From the NCBI RefSeq assembly GCF_018736145.1, contig NZ_CP059997.1, positions 395,501-459,500 of the forward strand: a stretch of 64,000 bases of DNA, read 5' to 3'. The notes under the pieces were generated by a model. The model was not told the DNA's origin. It made no database searches and saw only the letters and a program-made list of their open reading frames with translations. A program made the translations under genes and the position numbers. The number at the start of each line of letters is the position of its first letter. The stretch's first letter is position 1. Positions 52,643 to 61,170 of this stretch are shown here, one piece after another. Origin of the DNA: Amycolatopsis sp. CA-230715. Lineage in GTDB: Bacteria; Actinomycetota; Actinomycetes; Mycobacteriales; Pseudonocardiaceae.

Positions 52643-53641
52643 CTACGACAATTCGCGCAGCGCGATCGCCAGGCCGGCGAGGTGGTCCGTGGCGTCGGTG
52701 AGTGCTTCCTTCGACGCCTGCATCCCGCCCGCGCTCGCTGCGACGGCCTTGCCCGCGGCCGCCACCAGGCTGCCGTACCCGTCGAGGCCGTCGGTGAGCT
52801 GTTCGGTGAGGGTGCCGATCGCCGAGTCCAGCGCACCGTGCTCGCCGGGCGGTGACGCGTCGCGCGCCCGCTCCACGGCCTGCAACCGGCCGGCCAGCCC
52901 GCGCAGGGCGTTCGCGGCTTCCTTCGCGGTCGCGCGGGCGTCTTCGACCGACACGAGCGGAACCGAGGTGGTTTCCGCCGCGGCCGGCGTCTCCAGCTGC
53001 CGGAGCAGCTCCGCCAGCGACGCCTCGCTCTCGGCCAGCCGTTCCATCGGCGCGCGAGCGGCCGAGGACTGCGGCGGCAACGGCGGCGGGCCCTTCTGCG
53101 TGATCTCCGGGATCCGGACCTTGCGCAGCTGCGCGATGCGGATCCCGGAGCGCACGATCAGCGCGCCGGACACCACCGCCACCGCGATTCCCCCGAACGC
53201 CGCCTCCAGCCCGCCGGCGTTGCCCAGCATTCCCGCCGCGGCGCCGAACGCCCACAGCGCCGCCAGGATCGTCAGCACGATCCAGAGCGTCAGCGCGCGC
53301 GATGCCCGCCGCTTCTGCCGGGCGAGCTTCGCCGCGGGATCCTTCCACTGCGCCCACTTCGACCGCGCCTCTTCCACCGCGGGCGGCAGGTTCACCCGCA
53401 TCGAGGACATCGACGGCATGGACGGCATCGGGGGCATCGCCGGACGGGACCGCGCCTGCCGGGGCGGGCGCGGCTGATCCGTTCCTGACGACCGCGACGC
53501 GCTCCGGCCGCCTTCCTGCCCTTCGGGCGGGAAGTACCGCTGGAGCTTTTCCTGCGCGCGCTGGGCGTAGTCGGGCAAGCGTTCGATGTGCTTTTCGAGC
53601 TTCGCGTTGAACTCGCTGAAATCCCGCTTACCCGACCCCAT
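52643..53641 (-). CDS. pspM: Phage-shock membrane protein PspM
   Basis: 332 residues. N-terminal charged region with KLEKHIERLPDYAQRAQEKL and a Pro/Met run (PAMPPMPSMPSMSSM), two adjacent membrane segments (about 132-180), and a C-terminal coiled coil. In mycobacteria PspM binds PspA in the ClgR-controlled envelope-stress response. The identity relies on position directly after pspA and on topology. Confidence 0.85.
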   Translation of the reverse strand: MGSGKRDFSEFNAKLEKHIERLPDYAQRAQEKLQRYFPPEGQEGGRSASRSSGTDQPRPPRQARSRPAMPPMPSMPSMSSMRVNLPPAVEEARSKWAQWKDPAAKLARQKRRASRALTLWIVLTILAALWAFGAAAGMLGNAGGLEAAFGGIAVAVVSGALIVRSGIRIAQLRKVRIPEITQKGPPPLPPQSSAARAPMERLAESEASLAELLRQLETPAAAETTSVPLVSVEDARATAKEAANALRGLAGRLQAVERARDASPPGEHGALDSAIGTLTEQLTDGLDGYGSLVAAAGKAVAASAGGMQASKEALTDATDHLAGLAIALRELS

Positions 53642-53645
53642 CGGC

Positions 53646-54494
53646 TCAGGCCTGGTTCTTCTGCTGTTCGGCCTGGACCCGCGCCTGGATCTCCTGCTGG
53701 ATGTTCGCGCTCGGCTTCGCCGCGGACTCGGCCGCCTTACCAGCCGAACCGTCGGTGACCTGCGCGACCGAGTCACCGCGCATCGACGCGCGGATCTGCT
53801 CCAGCCGGGAGTGGCCCGCCATCTGCGTCGTCGACTGCTGGACCTCGAGCATCCGGCCCTGCACCGAGTTCTGCGCCAGCTCCGCCGAGCCCAGCGCCGT
53901 GGTGTAGCGCTTCTCGATCTTCTCGCGGACCTCGTCGAGCGACGGGGTGTTGCCCGGCGCGGCGAGCTCGGTCATCGAGTTCAGCGAAGCCGAGACCTTT
54001 TCCTGCATCTTGGCCTGCTCCAGCTGCGAGAGCAGCTTGGTGCGCTCGGCCAGCTTCTGCTGCAGCATCGCCGAGTTGCGCTCGACGGCCTTCTTCGCCT
54101 GCTCGGCGGCCTGCAGCGACTGGTCGTGCAGGGTCTTCAGGTCCTCGATGCTCTGCTCGGCGGTGACGAGCTGCGCGGCGAAGCTCTCGGCCGCGGTCTC
54201 GAACTCGGTCGCCTTCTGCTCGTCGCCCTTCGAGCGCGCCTCGTCGGCGAGGACGAGCGCCTGGCGGGTGGAAGCCTGCAGCTTCTCGACCTCGCCCAGC
54301 TGCCGGTTCAGCTTCATCTCCAGCTGCCGCTGGTTGCCGATCACCGATGCGGCCTGCTGGGAGAGCGCCTGGTGGTTGCGCTGCGCCTCCTCGATGGCCT
54401 GCTGGATCTGCACCTTGGGGTCCGCGTTCTCATCGATCTTCGCCGAGAACGCCGCCATGAGGTACTTCCAGAACTTCACGAACGGGTTGGCCAT
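53646..54494 (-). CDS. pspA: Phage-shock protein A
   Basis: 282 residues. PspA/Vipp1 coiled-coil protein that coats stressed membranes. Start MANPFVKFWKYLMAAFSAKI is the amphipathic helix; DPKVQIQQAIEEAQRNH and the long heptad region to about 230 follow. It lies four bases from pspM and downstream of clgR past a hairpin. Confidence 0.95.
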   Translation of the reverse strand: MANPFVKFWKYLMAAFSAKIDENADPKVQIQQAIEEAQRNHQALSQQAASVIGNQRQLEMKLNRQLGEVEKLQASTRQALVLADEARSKGDEQKATEFETAAESFAAQLVTAEQSIEDLKTLHDQSLQAAEQAKKAVERNSAMLQQKLAERTKLLSQLEQAKMQEKVSASLNSMTELAAPGNTPSLDEVREKIEKRYTTALGSAELAQNSVQGRMLEVQQSTTQMAGHSRLEQIRASMRGDSVAQVTDGSAGKAAESAAKPSANIQQEIQARVQAEQQKNQA

Positions 54495-54718
54495 CTCCTC
54501 CGCCTGCCTTCTTGCGTCCCACTTGGTTTGTCGACCCGTGTGTGGGGCGTCACTCGTCCACTCGGCCGACGCGGCACCGACCCTCGGTGGCGTCCGGTCC
54601 AGTCAACTTGGCAACGTCCCTACCCCGGCGTTGAGTTCCATCGTGTCAGGTTGACGTCCGCCGTTCCAGGCGACCCCACGTATTTCAGGGATCGCCCGGA
54701 TCCGATTCGTCCCCCAAC

Positions 54719-54754
54719 GTGAAAGACCCCGAGCCCGCGGCTCAGGGTCTTCAC
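54719..54754 (-). terminator. Terminator between clgR and pspA
   Basis: GAGCC/GGCTC and GACCC/GGGTC stems with an A/T extension, 19 bases past the clgR stop. It implies that pspA-pspM expression uses read-through or its own promoter in the 240-base gap. Confidence 0.6.
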
Positions 54755-54772
54755 GGTCAGCTCACACGAGCC

Positions 54773-55243
54773 CTAAGCGGCGATCGTCGCCGCCATCTTC
54801 GGCCCGGAGATCGTGGTCCGCAGCGCCGTACCCACCATGTTGGTGGAAACCCGCAGGTCGGAGAGGTCGTTGCCGATGACCTCCGGTACCAGGCTGCCGC
54901 CTTCGAACTCCCCTGCCGACGCATCGGCGCCCTTGCGCTCGCGCGCCGCGGCCTCGCCGCGCTCCGCGTGCTCGGCGGTCTCGGGCAGCGGCGCCACCTC
55001 GACCTCGCTGAGCGCGGACACATCGGCCGCCACGTGGTGCAGCAGCTCGCCGAGCGGGAGCTCCAGCGCGTCGCAGATCGACGCCAGCAGCTCGCTGGAC
55101 GCCTCCTTCTGGCCCCGCTCCACCTCGGACAGGTAACCCAGGCTCACCCTGGCGGCGCGGGAGATGTCGCGCAGCGTGCGACGCTGGTTGGTGCGGGCAT
55201 GACGGAGCCGATCACCGATCGCCTCACGCAACAGCACGGTCAT
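54773..55243 (-). CDS. clgR: Transcriptional activator ClgR
   Basis: 156 residues. HTH of the XRE type at about 15-70: TLRDISRAARVSLGYLSEVERGQKEASSEL, the ClgR signature. It activates clp protease and psp genes under envelope stress. The C-terminus ends in small residues (TIAA), in keeping with the known degradation of ClgR by ClpP. ATG at 55243 follows GGGAGG. Confidence 0.93.
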   Translation of the reverse strand: MTVLLREAIGDRLRHARTNQRRTLRDISRAARVSLGYLSEVERGQKEASSELLASICDALELPLGELLHHVAADVSALSEVEVAPLPETAEHAERGEAAARERKGADASAGEFEGGSLVPEVIGNDLSDLRVSTNMVGTALRTTISGPKMAATIAA

Positions 55244-55320
55244 CACGCGCCTCCCTTCCCAGAACTAGTACCCACCACGTTACCCAGTCCGGCCCGCCGA
55301 ACGCAGAAGTTGACACGGAC

Positions 55321-55337
55321 GTACGCCAAGGGCGAAC
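55321..55337 (-). promoter_or_regulatory. ClgR operator candidate
   Basis: On the minus strand GTTCGCCCTTGGCGTAC, matching the ClgR pattern GTTCGC-N5-GCG as I recall it, about 80 bases upstream of clgR. It suggests autoactivation. Confidence 0.6.
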
Positions 55338-55344
55338 GCGCCGA

Positions 55345-55845
55345 TCACCTCAGATGTTCCCGGAGCAGCTCCAGCGCCGCCCGCACCGAAGCGGCCCTGA
55401 CCTGCGCCCTGTCCCCTTCGAACCAGTGCGTCCGCACCGTCCTGACCTCGGGGCCCGCGAGTCCGATGTGCACCGTTCCCGGACCGATGCCGTCCTGCTC
55501 CGCGGGACCGGCGACGCCGGTGAGCCCGATCCCCCAGTCCGCGCCGCACCGCCCCCGACCGCCCTCGGCCAGCTGCGCGGCCACCTCGGGGTGCACCGCG
55601 CCGTGCCGCGCCAGCAGATCGGGGTCGACGTCGGCCAGCGCGGCCTTCAGATCGGTCGCGTAGACCACAAGGCCGCCGCGCACGACCGCGCTGGCGCCCG
55701 ACACCTCGGTGAGCGTCGCGCACACCAGGCCCGCGGTGAGTGATTCGGCCGTCGCGACCGTCTGCCGCCGCGACACCAGCTCGGCGAGCACGCCCTTCGC
55801 CAGCGGTTTCAGCTCGGCGGCCAGGGAATCGTGGCGCTCAGCCAC
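55345..55845 (-). CDS. cinA: CinA C-terminal family nicotinamide-nucleotide amidohydrolase
   Basis: 166 residues, the stand-alone amidase form (PncC). Hydrolyses NMN to NaMN. Motifs TAESLTAGLVCATLTEVSGAS, GGLVVYATDLKAALADV and GIGLTGVAGPAEQDG. GTG at 55845 overlaps the pgsA stop by 8 bases. Confidence 0.93.
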   Translation of the reverse strand: MAERHDSLAAELKPLAKGVLAELVSRRQTVATAESLTAGLVCATLTEVSGASAVVRGGLVVYATDLKAALADVDPDLLARHGAVHPEVAAQLAEGGRGRCGADWGIGLTGVAGPAEQDGIGPGTVHIGLAGPEVRTVRTHWFEGDRAQVRAASVRAALELLREHLR

Positions 55846-56482
55846 CGGAGACCGCCCGCTCCCCCGCCGCGCGCAGCCGGACCGCGCGCACCACGTAGTC
55901 GACGCCGGTGACGACGGTGAGCAGCAGCGCGGCACCCATCAGCACCCAGCGCACCACGTCCAGCGACGCGGGCAGCGGCAGCAGGTAGGCCACGATCGCG
56001 GCGATCTGGGTCATCGTCTTCGCCTTGCCGCCCCGGCTCGCCGGGATGACCCCGTGGCGGATCACCCAGAACCGCAGCAGCGTCACCCCGATCTCGCGCA
56101 CCGCGATCACCGCGGTCACCCACCAGCCCAGCTCGCCCAGCACCGACAGGCCGATCAGCGCGGCCCCGATCAGCGCCTTGTCCGCGATCGGGTCGGCGAT
56201 CTTGCCGAAATCGGTGATCAGCCCGTACTTGCGCGCGACCCAGCCGTCCACCTGGTCGGTCAGCGACGCCAGCGCGAACAGCGCGGTCGCGATCGCCCGC
56301 CACGACGTGTCGGTGCCGTCGCCGGCGAACAGCGCGCCGACGAACAGCGGCACCAGCGCCAGCCGGGACATGGTCAGGAAGTTCGCGAGGTTGAGCGTCG
56401 GCACGGGCGTCGGCGGCGGCGTGTGCGCCTCACGGCCCGCCCCCTCACCCGCCTCCGCCGGCCCCGGTGCGGCGGCACTCAC
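55838..56482 (-). CDS. pgsA: CDP-diacylglycerol-glycerol-3-phosphate 3-phosphatidyltransferase
   Basis: 214 residues, membrane-bound. First step of phosphatidylglycerol synthesis. The CDP-alcohol phosphotransferase motif is complete: DQVDGWVARKYGLITDFG followed by KIADPIAD. About five membrane segments. It overlaps rimO by 4 bases; rimO-pgsA-cinA are likely co-transcribed. Confidence 0.94.
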   Translation of the reverse strand: MSAAAPGPAEAGEGAGREAHTPPPTPVPTLNLANFLTMSRLALVPLFVGALFAGDGTDTSWRAIATALFALASLTDQVDGWVARKYGLITDFGKIADPIADKALIGAALIGLSVLGELGWWVTAVIAVREIGVTLLRFWVIRHGVIPASRGGKAKTMTQIAAIVAYLLPLPASLDVVRWVLMGAALLLTVVTGVDYVVRAVRLRAAGERAVSGG

Positions 56483-57957
56483 CGTCCGGCGTCCTCACCC
56501 GGCGCGACCGGGCGCACGATCAGGTCCACCCCGGCCGAGTCCACCACCTCGCACCGCACCAGCTGCCCCTTGCCGACCTCGGCCGCGTCGAGCAGCACGC
56601 ATTCGCCGTCGACCTCGGGCGCCTGGTGCGCGGCACGGCCAGCCGGGTCGTCCCCGGTCTCCGCCGCGGTCCGCTCCACGAGCACGTCGACGATCTCGCC
56701 GATCCGCTCCTCGGCGCGCTGCGAGGTCAGTTCCTCGACCAGGGCCGAGATCCGCGCGACGCGGGCGGCCACGACGTCCTCGGGCACCTTGTCGTCGAAG
56801 GTTTCGGCCTCGGTGCCGTCCTCGTCGGAGTAGCCGAACACGCCGACGGCGTCGAGCCGCGCCTCGGTGAGGAAGCGCGCCAGCTCGTCGACATCGGACT
56901 CCGTCTCGCCGGGGAAGCCCACGATGACGTTCGTCCGGATCCCCGCCTCCGGCGTGTACCCGCGGATCTGCTCGATCAGCGCGAGGAAGGACTCGGTGGA
57001 GCCGAAGCGGCGCATCCGCCGCAGCACGCGCTCGCTCGAGTGCTGGAACGACAGGTCGAAGTAGGCCGCCGCGCCAGGCGTGGTCGCGATGACCTTCACC
57101 AGCCCCGGCCTGGTCTCGGCCGGCTGCAGGTAGGAGACGCGGACGCGCTCGATCCCCTCGACCTCGGCGAGCATCGGCACCAGCAGCTCGAGCGCCCGCG
57201 TGCCGCCGTGCTCGCGCCCGAAGTCCTTGCCGTAGGACGTCGAGTTCTCGCTGACCAGGAACAGTTCCTTGACTCCGTGCTCGGCGAGCCACCGCGCCTC
57301 GGCGACGATCTCGGCGGGCTGCCGCGACACGAACGAGCCGCGGAACGACGGGATCGCGCAGAACGCGCACCGCCGGTCGCAGCCGGAGGCGATCTTCAAC
57401 GCGGCCACGGGCGCGTCGTCGAGCCTGGTGCGCAGCACCCGCGGGCCCCAGCCCTGCTGGGCGTGCCCTGGCACGGTGACCTCGTCGGCCGCGGCGGGGC
57501 GCTGGACGGGGCTGATCGGCAGCAGGGTGCGGCGGTCGGCCGGCACGTGCGAGGCGATCCGGTGCCCCGAGACGATGTCGCCGAGCCGCTCGGCCAGCTC
57601 CGGGTAGTGGTCGAAGCCCAGCACGGCGTCCGCTTCGGGCAGGCTCTCGGCCAGCTCGGCGCCGTAGCGCTCGGCCATGCAGCCCACCGCGACGACCTTC
57701 GCGCCGGTGTCGGCCGCGGCCAGCAGCGTGTCCACGGAGTCCTTCTTCGCCGACTCGACGAACCCGCACGTGTTGACCACGATCACGTCCGAGGACTCCG
57801 GCTCCTCGGCCAGCTCCCAGCCGCCAGCGGCCAGCCGTCCCGCCAGCTCCTCCGAGTCGACCTCGTTGCGGGCGCAGCCCAGCGTCAGCAAGGAGACCCG
57901 GCGGCCGTCGGCGCCGCTCGCGGAGTCGAGTTCGGGATCAGTGGTGGGAGAAGGCAC
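56479..57957 (-). CDS. rimO: Ribosomal protein S12 methylthiotransferase RimO
   Basis: 492 residues. Radical-SAM enzyme that methylthiolates an S12 aspartate. N-terminal UPF0004 domain with three Cys (LLTLGCARNEVDSEELAG, NTCGFVESAK, GCMAERY). Radical-SAM Cys triad in GCDRRCAFCAIPSFRG. The C-terminal TRAM domain starts near 410. The CARNEVDSE wording distinguishes RimO from MiaB. Confidence 0.96.
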   Translation of the reverse strand: MPSPTTDPELDSASGADGRRVSLLTLGCARNEVDSEELAGRLAAGGWELAEEPESSDVIVVNTCGFVESAKKDSVDTLLAAADTGAKVVAVGCMAERYGAELAESLPEADAVLGFDHYPELAERLGDIVSGHRIASHVPADRRTLLPISPVQRPAAADEVTVPGHAQQGWGPRVLRTRLDDAPVAALKIASGCDRRCAFCAIPSFRGSFVSRQPAEIVAEARWLAEHGVKELFLVSENSTSYGKDFGREHGGTRALELLVPMLAEVEGIERVRVSYLQPAETRPGLVKVIATTPGAAAYFDLSFQHSSERVLRRMRRFGSTESFLALIEQIRGYTPEAGIRTNVIVGFPGETESDVDELARFLTEARLDAVGVFGYSDEDGTEAETFDDKVPEDVVAARVARISALVEELTSQRAEERIGEIVDVLVERTAAETGDDPAGRAAHQAPEVDGECVLLDAAEVGKGQLVRCEVVDSAGVDLIVRPVAPGEDAGR

Positions 57958-58033
57958 GCCGTTCAGGGTAGCTGTCGGGTACGCCGCGCCCCGCCCCGTG
58001 CCCCCACGGAGGCGGCCAGGCTAACGTCGGGGA

Positions 58034-58558
58034 GTGCCCACTGATCAGGACAGCGCGCTCGTCGTACGCCGAGCCAGGATCGCCGACGTGCGCAAGATCA
58101 AGGCCCTTGTCGACTCCGACGCCGGCCGCGTGCTGCTGGAGAAGGAACTGGTCACCCTGTACGAGAACGTGCAGGAGTTCTGGGTCGCCGAACAGGCAGG
58201 CGAAGTGCTCGGCTGCGGCGCGCTGCACGTGCTGTGGGAAGACATCGCCGAGGTCAGGACGATCGCGGTGGCCAAGCAGGCGCGCGGGCAGGGCATCGGC
58301 TACGCACTCGTCGGGCAGCTCCTCGACCTCGCCGCGGAACTGGGCCTGCGCCGCGTGTTCGTGCTGACCTTCGAGACGAGCTTCTTCGCCCGCCACGGGT
58401 TCACCGAGATCGACGGCACGCCGGTGACCCAGGAGGTCTACGACGAGATGCGGCGTTCGGTCGACCCCGGTGTCGCCGAGTTCCTCGACCTGCCGTTCGT
58501 CAAGCCGAACACCCTCGGCAACGCCCGCATGCTGCTGGAGCTCGACCAGCGCCCCTGA
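58034..58558 (+). CDS. argA: Amino-acid N-acetyltransferase (N-acetylglutamate synthase, MtArgA type)
   Basis: 174 residues, GNAT fold only. VVRRARIADVRKIKALVD at the start, EVRTIAVAKQARGQGIGYALV is the acetyl-CoA loop, and LTFETSFFARHGFTEID follows. This matches the short actinobacterial ArgA (Rv2747), also next to pgsA3/clgR in M. tuberculosis. TAACGT ends 6 bases before the GTG, so it may be leaderless. Confidence 0.9.
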   Translation: MPTDQDSALVVRRARIADVRKIKALVDSDAGRVLLEKELVTLYENVQEFWVAEQAGEVLGCGALHVLWEDIAEVRTIAVAKQARGQGIGYALVGQLLDLAAELGLRRVFVLTFETSFFARHGFTEIDGTPVTQEVYDEMRRSVDPGVAEFLDLPFVKPNTLGNARMLLELDQRP

Positions 58559-59443
58559 TCACTTCTCGCCGAGGATCGCGTCCCGGAACTTCTTCGCCCT
58601 CGCCTGCGTCGCGGAGCGGCAGACCGGGTCGGTCCAGTCCCTGCCCTTCATCTCCGGGTCGTCGATCCCGTTCTCCCGCACTTCGAGCCGCACGTTGCCG
58701 TCGAGGACGTTGAGCTCGCAGTCCGGTTTCTGGTTCGGGATGTCGAGCACCGGTTTCTGCCACGCGGCGCGATCCCCGATCCCGAGGTCCTTCGCCTCTT
58801 CGTTGCCGTTGCGGATGCCCGCCTCGAAGTAGCCGGTCGCCTCCTCGGTGCCGGCGGGGTAGCCGCGCGGATCGGTGCTGTACATCGTCGCGTCGACGCT
58901 GATCACCTTCGCCCTGGAGGCACCGGGCGTCTCCTGCCGGAAGCTGCACGACATCAGGTACTCCGGATAGGTGCTGCCCTCCTTCGGCGCGCTCCTCGCC
59001 GTCCTCGGATCGAGGGCGGGCAGGTCGGGCAGCTTGCTCGCGACCTCCTGGCACGTCGGCAGCTTCGTGTACTTGTCCGGCGCCGCGGTCGGCTTGGGCG
59101 GTGCGGGCGGCGGCCCCGAGGGCTGCGCCTGCGACGGCTCGTCATCGTCACCGGTGAACACCACGATCGCGACGACCGCGAGCACCAGCACGACCACGCC
59201 GGCGGCGATCCCGGCGATGAGCCCCGTCTTCGGCTTCTTCGGTGGCGGGTAGCCCTGGCCCTGCTGGGGATAGCCGTACGGCGGCTGCCCGAAGTTCTGC
59301 TGGGGGTTTTGGTGGGGGTACCCCTGCTGGGGACGGCCGCCCTGCTGGTAGGGCCCGCCCTGGTAGGGCTGCTGCGGTGATCCCGGATGCACGACGAGGA
59401 CCGTACCGCCACCGCCATCGGGGTGACCGCAGATCCAGCACAT
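58559..59443 (-). CDS. Single-pass membrane protein with Gln/Pro/Tyr-rich N-terminus
   Basis: About 294 residues. A cytoplasmic Gln/Pro/Tyr/Gly-rich region (20-70) precedes one membrane segment (about 74-96) and an extracytoplasmic domain with paired cysteines (LPTCQEVASKLPDLP, LMSCSFRQ, KPDCELNV, WTDPVCRSA), somewhat DUF3558-like. Start uncertain: ATG 59443 gives MCWICGHPDGGGG, while GTG 59392 would begin just before the disordered region. It diverges from the MerR-type gene, sharing a palindromic region. Function unknown. Confidence 0.7.
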   Translation of the reverse strand: MCWICGHPDGGGGTVLVVHPGSPQQPYQGGPYQQGGRPQQGYPHQNPQQNFGQPPYGYPQQGQGYPPPKKPKTGLIAGIAAGVVVLVLAVVAIVVFTGDDDEPSQAQPSGPPPAPPKPTAAPDKYTKLPTCQEVASKLPDLPALDPRTARSAPKEGSTYPEYLMSCSFRQETPGASRAKVISVDATMYSTDPRGYPAGTEEATGYFEAGIRNGNEEAKDLGIGDRAAWQKPVLDIPNQKPDCELNVLDGNVRLEVRENGIDDPEMKGRDWTDPVCRSATQARAKKFRDAILGEK

Positions 59444-59451
59444 CGTGTCGT

Positions 59452-59479
59452 GACTCTTCTAGTAATTACTCGAAGAGTC
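59452..59479. promoter_or_regulatory. 28-bp operator-like palindrome upstream of MerR-type gene
   Basis: GACTCTTC (59452-59459) and GAAGAGTC (59472-59479) flank an inner palindrome AGTAATTACT (59461-59470); 13 of 14 positions pair. It is strikingly AT-rich for this genome and sits between divergent genes, a probable site for the MerR-type regulator of the azole-peptide operon. Confidence 0.6.
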
Positions 59480-59515
59480 TTGACTAGACGATTCGTGGCC
59501 GCGCATGCTGGTGCC

Positions 59516-60403
59516 GTGCCCACCTCGCCAGCGACGCCCGCCACCCAGCTCACCGTCGAGCAGCTCGCGGTCGCCGTCGACCTCCCCACCAGCACGATCC
59601 GCATGTACCAGACCAAGGGCCTGCTGCACGCGCCTCGGCGGCAGGGGCGCACCGCCCGGTACGACCGGTCGCACCTCGACCGGCTGCGGCTCGTGCAGCG
59701 CCTGCAGACGCGCGGGTTCTCGCTGCCCGCGATCGCGGAACTGATCGAGGCGCGCGAGCGCGGCGCGAACGTCGCCACCGTGCTGGGCCTCACCGGCTCC
59801 GCGGGCCCCGACGACTGGGTCCCGCTGCGGCTGCGCGACCTCCGCAAGCTCATCCCCGCCCGCGACCTCCGGCCGCGGCTGCTCCGGCGGGCGGGCGAGC
59901 TCGGCATGCTGCGCTGGCGGCGCGGGCGCCCGCACACGCGGCGCTGGGCGCTGGAAAGCGGGATCAGAGTGGTCAACCTGACCGTGCCGCCCGACGAGGT
60001 GCTCGATCAGCTCGAACGGCTGCGCGCGGTGACCGACGGGATCGCGGCCGACTTCGTCGGTGTGTTCGAACGGCGGCTTTGGCCCCAGCTCGCCGCCGAC
60101 GCGGCCGCCGAGGACCAGCTCAACCAGGTGCGGGCGCTCCTGCTGGAACTGACCGAAACCGCCGAGACCGTCGTTCTCGGTGCCTTGCGCGAAGCGATCA
60201 GGGAAGCCGCCGAATCCTTCGCGGAACGCCACGCGCTCCTGCCCGCGGACGGGGCCGAACCGCCGTGGGCGAGCGATCCCGTCCCGGTGCTGTCACCGGA
60301 GGGCCCCGACGGCGTCACCGTGCCGGAAGACCAGGTGCTGGAACGGTTCCTGGCCGGACAAGACGAAGAGGACGCCGAAGAGTCCGAAAAGGACGGAAGA
60401 TGA
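59516..60403 (+). CDS. MerR-family regulator of the azole-peptide operon
   Basis: About 295 residues. MerR-type winged HTH at about 10-80: TVEQLAVAVDLPTSTIRMYQ, KGLLHAPRRQGRTARYDRSH, LQTRGFSLPAIAELIEA. The C-terminal domain (about 100-260) is helical without the Cys of metal sensors, so it probably senses an organic ligand. GTG 59516 is used; GTG 59495 is possible. It overlaps the next gene by an ATGA, tying it to the maturation cluster. Confidence 0.85.
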   Translation: MPTSPATPATQLTVEQLAVAVDLPTSTIRMYQTKGLLHAPRRQGRTARYDRSHLDRLRLVQRLQTRGFSLPAIAELIEARERGANVATVLGLTGSAGPDDWVPLRLRDLRKLIPARDLRPRLLRRAGELGMLRWRRGRPHTRRWALESGIRVVNLTVPPDEVLDQLERLRAVTDGIAADFVGVFERRLWPQLAADAAAEDQLNQVRALLLELTETAETVVLGALREAIREAAESFAERHALLPADGAEPPWASDPVPVLSPEGPDGVTVPEDQVLERFLAGQDEEDAEESEKDGR

Positions 60404-61170
60404 CCACCTTCGTCACCGACCCAGCCTGGCGCGCCCAGCCCCGCGACGAAGGTGTCGTCGTGTACGCGGGCGCGGACCAGACCTACCTGATCCCCGATCT
60501 CACCCGGCACCAGGTCGACGGTGTCACGCGCTTGTTCGAGCAGGACGCCATCGACCCCGCCGAGATCGCCGAGGACGTGCGCCCGCTGCTGCCGAGGCTG
60601 CGCTCGCTCGGCGCGCTGCGCCCGGCGGTGCTGCCGTCCCGCGAGACGCCGCGGCGGCTGCGCGTCGGAGTGCGCGCGACCGGTCCCCTGCCGACCGCGT
60701 TGACCGTGGCGCTGTACGAGGCGTTCCCGCCGGTGGCCTCGCCCGAGCTCGACCTCGTCGTGCGCACCGCCGGCACGCTGCGCGACCTCGCGTCGCTCGC
60801 GGCGGAGCTGACCCGGCCCCATCTGCTGCTCGATCTCGCTTACCACCACACGATTTCACTGGGCCCGCTGGTGGTTCCCGGCGCCACCGCGTGCCTCGCG
60901 TGCCTGGCCGTCCGTTCCGGGCGCCGCTGGGGCGACCCGCCACCGCCGGAGCGGCCGTCGGCGACGGACTGCGCGAACCTCGCGGTCGCGCTCGCCGAGC
61001 ACGCGCTGCGCAGGCTCTGGGACGGCTCGCTCGCGCTGACCGACCGGGTCGTCAGCCACCACCTCGACGAGCTGACCACCACCAGCGAGCACGTGCTGCC
61101 TTCGGCGGCGTGCCCGGTGTGCCCCGGTTTCGAGGTCGGCAAAACCGTGCTCCCCTGGGAAGCGGCATGA
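60400..61170 (+). CDS. TOMM leader-peptide-binding E1-like protein (Ocin-ThiF/SagC-like partner)
   Basis: 256 residues. The N-terminal region (1-85) has the look of a RiPP recognition element (DQTYLIPDLTRHQVDGVTRL). The C-terminal part resembles the ThiF-derived partner of YcaO cyclodehydratases, with a zinc tetrad Cys165/Cys168 (ACLACLAV) and Cys238/Cys241 (ACPVCPG). The ATP-binding loop of true E1 enzymes is absent, as usual in this group. It would bind the precursor's leader and deliver it to the YcaO protein. Overlaps on both sides are ATGA. Confidence 0.82.
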   Translation: MTTFVTDPAWRAQPRDEGVVVYAGADQTYLIPDLTRHQVDGVTRLFEQDAIDPAEIAEDVRPLLPRLRSLGALRPAVLPSRETPRRLRVGVRATGPLPTALTVALYEAFPPVASPELDLVVRTAGTLRDLASLAAELTRPHLLLDLAYHHTISLGPLVVPGATACLACLAVRSGRRWGDPPPPERPSATDCANLAVALAEHALRRLWDGSLALTDRVVSHHLDELTTTSEHVLPSAACPVCPGFEVGKTVLPWEAA

